Assembly (NCBI GenBank): GCA_001898335.1
Contig: MKTS01000001.1
Span: 496,001 to 560,000 of the forward strand
Direction: 5' to 3'
Source of the DNA: Mucilaginibacter sp. 44-25
Lineage (GTDB): Bacteria; Bacteroidota; Bacteroidia; Sphingobacteriales; Sphingobacteriaceae
Length of the DNA: 64,000 nucleotides
The position numbers were made by a program, and so were the translations under genes. The notes beneath the pieces are model-generated. The model did not search any database, was not told where the DNA came from, and saw nothing but the letters and a program-made list of their open reading frames with translations. This document shows, in pieces, positions 58,801-64,000 of the stretch (its first letter is position 1; each line of letters opens with the position of its first letter).

Positions 58801-59822
58801 GGCTGATTACCGGTGATATGCTCATAAATGCGGTTAAACGACTTTTCGGCTTTAGTGTTTGTAAATAAGTTGTTCACCTGGGCCAGGAAATCATAACCTG
58901 TGGTGCCTTGTATGGGCCAGTCCGGTAGATTTTCATGATGAGCGAGGATTTTTTCGGCTACGATAAAAATTTGTTCACCCAATAACTCTCGTAGCCATTT
59001 TAAGTAGGTATCGGGATCATACAACCCATCGATATGATCAATCCTGATTCCCTGAAAAATATCTTCTTTAACTAACTGGTATATGAACTGATGGAAGTGG
59101 TCAAATACTTCTTTATGTTGGATGTTAATGCAAATAAGACTATTGACCGTAAAAAAACGACGATAGTTAATTTGTTCATCGGTTTCTTTCCAGCTGCACA
59201 GGCGGTAATGTTGCTGGCCAGCTATATTTAGTAGTATCTCTTTGTTGTTATTTATGGCATCAATATTTTCTAATTGCAAGCCTTCAATGGAACGGGTGTT
59301 TACAGGCCATTCCTGGTCAGCATAAGAAAAAAAATATTCTCCTTCGCTACCAGCTAATTTAAGTTCTCCTTTATCAATTACAGTTGCCAAATCCTCGCCT
59401 AAAAAGGGTACCATCATTGGCCCCTGAAATAAAGTGCTGTCTGCAAGGCTTTGGTCAAAATAGTTTTTGTACTGTGATTCAGGACCATTCTTTAGCAGGT
59501 CCATGAGCCATTTATTGTGGTGATGGAATGCCATATGATTGGGCACAATGTCCTGTAGCCAGGATATGCCCGCCACCTTTAATTTATGGCTGATGCTTCT
59601 TAATTCTTCGAGGGTGCCAATTTCCGGATTGATGCTAAGCGGGTCTGTTCCATCATATCCGTGATTACTGCCAGGTACAGCAGAAAAAACAGGAGATGCA
59701 TAGAGCGTTTTTATACCTAACTGTTTAAGATAAGGGATTATATTATCCAGATGCGAAAAGGTAAAATCCTTGTGAAATTGTATACGATAGGTGCTAACCG
59801 GGTTAAACATATCAGTTTGCAT
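55833..59822 (-). CDS. treY-malQ: malto-oligosyltrehalose synthase / 4-alpha-glucanotransferase fusion
   Basis: The 1329-residue protein joins two enzymes. Residues about 1-825 are TreY: MFNPVSTYRIQFHKDFTFSHLDNIIPYLKQLGI, SPVFSAVPGSNHGYDGTDP, WLQDIVPNHMAFH, GIRIDHIDGLYDP, IFVAEKILAHHENLP, INATSTHDTKRGEDARARL. Residues from about 832 are MalQ: SAGVLLHITSLPSNFGVGDFG, LGIKILGDMPFYISYDSADVW, VLRLDHFRAFAAYW, FVAEDLGEID and FAYTGTHDNNTVLGW. TreY turns the reducing end of a maltodextrin into trehalose. MalQ shuffles glucan chains and could lengthen short ones for TreY. The frame is open to 59864. The ATG at 59822 overlaps treZ by 11 bases, and the ATG at 59810 is also possible. Confidence 0.92.
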   Translation of the reverse strand: MQTDMFNPVSTYRIQFHKDFTFSHLDNIIPYLKQLGIKTLYASPVFSAVPGSNHGYDGTDPLSINPEIGTLEELRSISHKLKVAGISWLQDIVPNHMAFHHHNKWLMDLLKNGPESQYKNYFDQSLADSTLFQGPMMVPFLGEDLATVIDKGELKLAGSEGEYFFSYADQEWPVNTRSIEGLQLENIDAINNNKEILLNIAGQQHYRLCSWKETDEQINYRRFFTVNSLICINIQHKEVFDHFHQFIYQLVKEDIFQGIRIDHIDGLYDPDTYLKWLRELLGEQIFIVAEKILAHHENLPDWPIQGTTGYDFLAQVNNLFTNTKAEKSFNRIYEHITGNQPPIDEQIKDKKQLILTHHMNGELNNLTDFYIEQGLGKSEDRERIKQSIEVLLINFPVYRHYGNRWPLSTAEQQQLNELSNTGYHLFKSRENLNSNDKYLQFYQRCMQFSGPLMAKGVEDTLMYTYNRFTGHNEVGDSPAFFGIDTDAYHLLMQNRRQQWPLAINATSTHDTKRGEDARARLNVLTYLHDEWQEKVTEWQALNKDLKTKCAPDSNDEYFIYQTLIGTYPALNTDTQNYGQRLCDYLEKVLREAKVHSNWANPNEEYETAVKDFASKLLDNTRPFWESFTTFWKKVKDYGVVNSLAQLVLKITSPGTPDIYQGCELWDLSMVDPDNRRPVDYELRKQYLNSECDIDTLWENRDTGQIKAWLLVKLLELRRNSPDLFTYGEYKALKVTGKHADRVMAFARVHENKWIITAVPLSLTLFSEADIENLENLDWDDTKIHLPDDAPLFMHHVLTGFKRHIRKNIKLNEVFTSLPFAVLELTYSTNQRSAGVLLHITSLPSNFGVGDFGPSARTFAMLLKKGMHRYWQVLPLSPVTARDGFSPYSSNSSQAGNILLVSPQDMVEEGMLTAIELQIIRQKENHRSDLASAGILKQQLLDLAWANYKIAHSEIVESELKRFCETEDWWLKDYTLYCLLKKHYNNEAWNKWPDEYKYREPKALDELSRNHTDEIEKIKWQQFIFNRQWLALKRYCNSLGIKILGDMPFYISYDSADVWANPDIFELDSTLNMINVCGVPPDYFNEDGQRWGMPIYNWDKLRQNNYKWWVKRIHKNLMWHDVLRLDHFRAFAAYWNIPVKETTARNGKWVKGPGDDLFKVLSLNFPDMPFVAEDLGEIDEPVHTLANKYQLPGMKVLQFAFGDDVADSPHINHHHCQKSFAYTGTHDNNTVLGWYRQDADKTSIKNLKKYTGIKKINEDNIVDIMIRLAFSSVSDTVITPLQDWLKLDEKARMNTPATEGNNWIWQLTSDQMMAIPYKHMRKFATLFGRA

Positions 59823-61599
59823 AAATGATGATCGATTCGGGTTGCAGCATATTGTTCTGGCCAACTGTTTCTTCTTCCGATCGGAAAATCACATTAAGCC
59901 GCTCATTAGCTGGTAATTCGAAAGGCTGCTTTGTTCTTGAAAAATTGAGATAGCAATACACATGCTGTTCGCCTTCCCATCTATGTAGTTGTATGGTTTG
60001 GTTTTCTTTATGGAAGCTTATGTCCAAATTATTACGATCATTATTATTTAAAGCGGGAGTGTTTTTCCTAAGCGCAATTAATAATTTGTAATAAGCCAAC
60101 ATAGCCTGATGTTCATGTTGACTTAAAGAATCCCAGTTAAGCCGGGATGATAAGAAGGTTTCTTCTGCTTGTGGATCCGGCGCCTCGTTATCTGAATGAA
60201 AGGCTTTGAATTCATTTTTGCGGCCTTCCCTTACGGCGGTTATCAGTTCATCGTCGGTATGGCTAACAAAATATAGGAAAGGGTTTAGTTCCCCATATTC
60301 TTCGCCCATAAAAAGCATGGGCAGGTAGGGGCTAACCATTATTGCGGCAAATATGAGTTTTTGCATGGACGTGCTGAACAAAATACTGGTCCGCTCACCC
60401 AGCATGCGGTTGCCCACGTGGTCGTGGTTTTGCGAAAACACTACAAACTGCTCTCCGGGATTATTGGTTTTTACGCCAAATGTTTTTTGGCGTTCAGTGG
60501 AATAGATACCATCGTACACATAGGCGTCCTGGTATGCTTTTGCCAGGTGTTCAATCCCGTCAAAATCGGCGTAGTATCCATCACGCTGGCCGCCGGCTGT
60601 AACGCGTAATGCATGGTGGAACTCATCTATCCACTGCGCATCCATTCCATAGCCGTTGTTTTCAATACCATCAATGAATCTTTTGTCGTTGAGGTCAAAC
60701 TCAATGATGAGATAATGCTTCTTACCGGTTTGCTCCATAAGCGCATTTACGGCTTCACGCATTTCCTGTAAAATATGTTTAGGGCTAAAATCTTTAATGG
60801 CATGTACCGCATCTAATCGTAATGCATCTATCCCAAAATCCCTGAACCACATTAATACATTCTCAATAAAGTATTTACGCACTTCATCAGACCCGGCATC
60901 ATCGAAGTTAATGGCATTGCCCCAGGGAGTATTGTATTTGGAGGTAAAATAGGGCCCAAATTCGTTAAAATAATTGCCCTCGGGGCCAATATGGTTATAC
61001 ACCACATCCAGTATTACGGCCATACCTTGTTTATGACAGGTATCAACCAATTGCATAAGGCCCTTGTACCCCCCGTAAGAGTTTTGTACAGCATACGGAA
61101 ATACGCCATCATATCCCCAATTACGCGCGCCGGGAAATTGGGCTACCGGCATAATTTCTATGGCGGTGATACCCAATTCTTTTAAATAACCTAATTTTTG
61201 CTCTATTCCATTAAAAGTTCCATCGGCTGTAAATGTGGCAGTATGCAGCTCATAAATAATATATTCCGCAAGAGGTATGTTTTGCCAGGCATCAGCCTTA
61301 GGCTTATATATATTAAGATCAACCACTTCCGACCAACCATGTACACCCCCCGGTTGATATTTTGAGGCTGGGTCGGGAAGTTCCTTTCCGTTGTCCAGCC
61401 TGAATTTGTATTTATCGCCTGCAAACAGCTTATCTGTTGTTAATGTCCAATATCCCCGTTCACTTTGGTGCAGCATTAACGTTTCCCTATCCTTTATCAC
61501 TATAGCCGCTACCTTTGCAAAAGGTGCCCAAATAACTATTTCTGCGGTATCCTGGCTTATTTTCACCCCCGGTGTTAACATATTAACGCTCCTTCCCAT
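59812..61599 (-). CDS. treZ: malto-oligosyltrehalose trehalohydrolase
   Basis: The 595-residue GH13 enzyme has an N-terminal CBM48-like domain (ISQDTAEIVIWAPFAKVAAIVI). The catalytic barrel follows with VILDVVYNHIGPEGNYF, FGIDALRLDAVHAIKDF (nucleophile Asp), YLIIEFDLNDKRFI (acid Glu) and FSQNHDHVGNRMLGERTS. It releases trehalose from maltooligosyl trehalose made by TreY. It lies between glgX and the treY-malQ fusion with four bases before and an overlap after it, so the three genes form one operon covering the whole TreX-TreY-TreZ route. The seventh codon (Met) is an alternative start. Confidence 0.94.
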   Translation of the reverse strand: MGRSVNMLTPGVKISQDTAEIVIWAPFAKVAAIVIKDRETLMLHQSERGYWTLTTDKLFAGDKYKFRLDNGKELPDPASKYQPGGVHGWSEVVDLNIYKPKADAWQNIPLAEYIIYELHTATFTADGTFNGIEQKLGYLKELGITAIEIMPVAQFPGARNWGYDGVFPYAVQNSYGGYKGLMQLVDTCHKQGMAVILDVVYNHIGPEGNYFNEFGPYFTSKYNTPWGNAINFDDAGSDEVRKYFIENVLMWFRDFGIDALRLDAVHAIKDFSPKHILQEMREAVNALMEQTGKKHYLIIEFDLNDKRFIDGIENNGYGMDAQWIDEFHHALRVTAGGQRDGYYADFDGIEHLAKAYQDAYVYDGIYSTERQKTFGVKTNNPGEQFVVFSQNHDHVGNRMLGERTSILFSTSMQKLIFAAIMVSPYLPMLFMGEEYGELNPFLYFVSHTDDELITAVREGRKNEFKAFHSDNEAPDPQAEETFLSSRLNWDSLSQHEHQAMLAYYKLLIALRKNTPALNNNDRNNLDISFHKENQTIQLHRWEGEQHVYCYLNFSRTKQPFELPANERLNVIFRSEEETVGQNNMLQPESIIIYAN

Positions 61600-61603
61600 G
61601 CCC

Positions 61604-63724
61604 TTACAAGGGGCTACAAAGTATCACTATCGACCGTGCCGGTACGTGGATGCTTTCACCACTATTTATTTGCTTATCCTGCACGCTGTCATCACTGGTA
61701 TCTAAAACCACGTGCCAGTTCTTTTGAGCGAGCTTTTCAGGTAGTTTATACTCGAGGGGCTCGTAATGGGCGTTAAACATGATATAAAAATTATCGTCCT
61801 TTATGGCATTGCCCTCATTATCTACTGAGTGTATGCCCATGCCGTTCAGGAAAACACCTAAAGAGCGAGCGAAGTCGTGGTTCCAGTTTTCGTCTTCCAT
61901 TTCCATACCCTCAGGTAAGAACCATGCAATGTCTTCAAGCCCTTTTCCTTTTACAGGCTGGCCCTGAAACCACCTTCTCCTGCGGAAAACAGGATGGTCT
62001 TTCTTTATATTGATCAACCTTTTGGTGAAATTCAGCAGGTTTTGATCCGCTGCTTCCCAGTTTACCCATGATATTTCGTTATCCTGGCAATAGGCATTAT
62101 TATTACCCTGCTGCGTGCGGCCAAATTCATCACCGGCTACCAGCATAGGCACGCCTTGCGATAAAAATAGGGTGGTAAGCAGGTTACGTTTTTGCCTGTC
62201 GCGAATTTGGTTTACTTCAGGGTCATCCGTAGGCCCTTCGGCGCCACAGTTCCATGAACGGTTATGGTTTTCCCCATCATTGTTATCTTCACCATTGGCT
62301 TCGTTGTGTTTTTCATTATACGTAACAAGGTCGTTTAGCGTAAAGCCATCATGAGCGGTAATAAAATTGATACTTGCTGTTGGCCTGCGGTTATTATCCT
62401 GGTAAAGATCGGGGCTTCCGGTAAAACGCTGGCCAAATTCGCCCAGCATGCTATCAGCACCCACCCAGTAATCGCGTATACAATCACGGAATTTACCGTT
62501 CCATTCCGCCCATCCGGGCGGGAAGTTACCAACCTGGTAGCCACCTTCGCCAATATCCCAGGGCTCAGCAATTAATTTTACCTGCGAAATAATCGGGTCC
62601 TGGTAAATAATGTCAAAGAAGCCGCTTAGCCTATTAACATCATGCAATTCACGGGCGAGGGTTGCGGCAAGGTCAAACCTGAAACCGTCAACATGCATTT
62701 CTGTTATCCAGTATCTCAAGCTATCCATAATATAGCGTAACACATTAGGCAGCATGGCATTAAGCGTGTTACCCGTACCGGTATAATCATTGTAAAAACG
62801 TTTGTTTTCATCTGTTAAACGGTAATAAGAAGCATTGTCTATGCCCTTTAAAGAAAGGGTAGGGCCCATATGGTTACCTTCTCCCGTGTGGTTATAAACC
62901 ACATCAAGTATTACTTCAATACCGGCTTTATGGAGGTTTTTAACCATTTGTTTAAATTCCTGCACCTGTTCGCCGCATGGCACGGTGCCGGCATACCTTA
63001 CATCGGGCGCAAAAAAACCTATTGTATTATATCCCCAATAATTACTTAGGCCTTTTTCTACTAAATGCCTGTCATTCACAAATTGGTGTATGGGCATTAG
63101 CTCTATAGCGGTAATACCCAAGTCTTTTAAATATTTAACACAAGCAGGGTGACCAATAGCAGCATAGGTACCTCTTATATCCTCGGGAATTTCGGGGTGC
63201 AGTTGTGTAAGTCCCTTTACATGGGCTTCGTAAATAACAGACTGATGATAGGGTATCCGAGGTGGTTGGTCGTCTTCCCAGTCAAAGGAGTTATTAACTA
63301 CTACAGCCTTAGGCATAAACGGGGCACTGTCTGCTTGGCTAAAACTGAAATCTTCATCAGGGTTACCTACCTCATATCCGAAAAGCGAATCGTGCCAATT
63401 GATAGTTCCGGAGATAGCTTTGGCGTATGGATCAAGCAGTAGTTTGTTTGGATTAAAGCGATGTCCATTTTCAGGATCGTAAGGCCCATCAACCCTGTAA
63501 CCATACAATTGGCCGTGTTCAATTCCGGGTATATAGCAGTGCCACACCTGGTGGGTACGTTCAGTTAGCTTAATTCTTTTTTCGGGCTCGTTGCCATTAT
63601 CAGAAGTTTGGAAAAGGCATAATTCTACTCCTGTAGCATTATCAGCAAAAACGGCGAAATTTACACCGTTACCATCATAAGTGGCACCAAGCGGGTAAGG
63701 TTTTCCGGGATATATGTTACTCAT
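61604..63724 (-). CDS. glgX: glycogen debranching enzyme GlgX/TreX
   Basis: From the ATG at 63724 the 706-residue GH13 enzyme begins MSNIYPGKPYPLGATYDGNGVNFAVFADNATGVELCLF (CBM48). It has VILDVVYNHTGEGN, MHVDGFRFDLAATLARELHD (nucleophile Asp), VKLIAEPWDIGEGGYQVGNFPPGWAEWN (acid Glu), and ASINFITAHDGFTLNDLVTYNEKHNEANGE. It cuts alpha-1,6 branches of glycogen to give linear maltodextrins. It is first in the operon with treZ and treY-malQ, so it is the supplier for trehalose synthesis. The frame is open to a TTG at 63733. Confidence 0.94.
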   Translation of the reverse strand: MSNIYPGKPYPLGATYDGNGVNFAVFADNATGVELCLFQTSDNGNEPEKRIKLTERTHQVWHCYIPGIEHGQLYGYRVDGPYDPENGHRFNPNKLLLDPYAKAISGTINWHDSLFGYEVGNPDEDFSFSQADSAPFMPKAVVVNNSFDWEDDQPPRIPYHQSVIYEAHVKGLTQLHPEIPEDIRGTYAAIGHPACVKYLKDLGITAIELMPIHQFVNDRHLVEKGLSNYWGYNTIGFFAPDVRYAGTVPCGEQVQEFKQMVKNLHKAGIEVILDVVYNHTGEGNHMGPTLSLKGIDNASYYRLTDENKRFYNDYTGTGNTLNAMLPNVLRYIMDSLRYWITEMHVDGFRFDLAATLARELHDVNRLSGFFDIIYQDPIISQVKLIAEPWDIGEGGYQVGNFPPGWAEWNGKFRDCIRDYWVGADSMLGEFGQRFTGSPDLYQDNNRRPTASINFITAHDGFTLNDLVTYNEKHNEANGEDNNDGENHNRSWNCGAEGPTDDPEVNQIRDRQKRNLLTTLFLSQGVPMLVAGDEFGRTQQGNNNAYCQDNEISWVNWEAADQNLLNFTKRLINIKKDHPVFRRRRWFQGQPVKGKGLEDIAWFLPEGMEMEDENWNHDFARSLGVFLNGMGIHSVDNEGNAIKDDNFYIMFNAHYEPLEYKLPEKLAQKNWHVVLDTSDDSVQDKQINSGESIHVPARSIVILCSPL

Positions 63725-63880
63725 GCATATCAAATACCTTTTTCAGGAATAATGTTTTAGCATTTAAATATTCTCGTTTTAGGAAATTAAAATTGTATTA
63801 ATTGCTCAATAAAAACTTTAATGAGTTTTTGGTAACAATTACAAACTATTGTTGTTGCTATGGTTATTTAAAGCCATAAG

Positions 63881-64000
63881 ATGGAGAAACACACTTATCA
63901 AACCGGGATAATTGGCAATTGCGCTTTTTTGGCACACATAGCTACAGATACTAATGTAGAATGGATGTGCTGGCCCCGGTTTGACAGCCAGTTTATATTT
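63881..64000 (+). CDS. glycoside hydrolase family 15 protein (N-terminal part, cut by window edge)
   Basis: The ATG at 63881 opens 40 codons to the window end: MEKHTYQTGIIGNCAFLAHI, then DTNVEWMCWPRFDSQFIF. This is the conserved start of GH15 glucoamylase/trehalase-type proteins (GIIGNC...W.C.PRFDS). In bacteria the group includes trehalases and glucoamylases, and either fits a gene divergent from a trehalose synthesis operon. Start codons of the two units are 156 bases apart, leaving an AT-rich shared control region. Confidence 0.85.
   Translation, partial: MEKHTYQTGIIGNCAFLAHIATDTNVEWMCWPRFDSQFIF

Overview
The window is a chromosomal segment of a Bacteroidetes bacterium, most likely family Sphingobacteriaceae (Mucilaginibacter or Pedobacter-like). 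The evidence is the gene content: a type II glutamine synthetase, an arginine pathway using the ArgF' transcarbamylase, a DUF4296 lipoprotein and a GH3-family protein. The promoters agree: several match TTG-N19/20-TAnnTTTG, the pattern of the Bacteroidetes primary sigma factor. There is no rRNA, CRISPR array, prophage or classical transposase. The genus is inferred from gene content, not measured.

Layout. 1-4.1 kb holds a GH3-type protein, a membrane protein and two family 2 glycosyltransferases. 4.2-7.9 kb is a tandem duplication: two TonB-C-domain proteins, separated by a scar made of the 3' end of mqo joined to a piece of the glycosyltransferase gene, followed by the intact mqo. 8.2-10.4 kb holds a lipoprotein, glutamine synthetase and a gamma-glutamylcyclotransferase-like protein. 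10.5-11.26 kb is about 800 bases without a gene that look like a structured RNA gene with iterated upstream motifs and a strong terminator. 11.3-15.2 kb holds PIN-PhoH, a cold-shock protein and small proteins.

15.2-26.3 kb is the arginine region on the minus strand: a 41-codon leader ORF with three consecutive Arg codons, GNAT synthase-like gene, argG, cupin, argC, argD, argF', and then, beyond a ndh-antiporter pair on the plus strand, argB and proC. A four-helix-bundle gene bounded by inverted repeats sits between the GNAT gene and argG, and other short repeats fill the spacers.

26.5-31.6 kb holds three 2'-5' RNA ligase family genes, the SRP RNA, a YpdA-type reductase, dinB and a DUF481 protein. 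31.6-48.4 kb is housekeeping: a beta-propeller/phosphoesterase, hscB, rnhA, trmN6, pbpC, an exonuclease, marC, DUF92, aspartokinase, yggS, three tRNAs (Leu-CAA, Leu-UAG, His) and one decayed tRNA-Leu. 48.4-55.7 kb holds mutS2, a CE2-like esterase, yjbQ, an orphan TPR histidine kinase and a frameshifted VOC protein. 55.8-64 kb is a trehalose/glycogen cluster: glgX/treX, treZ and a treY-malQ fusion in one tight operon, with a GH15 enzyme starting divergently at the right edge. TreX debranches alpha-glucan, TreY and TreZ turn it into trehalose, and the MalQ part can reshape short maltodextrins.
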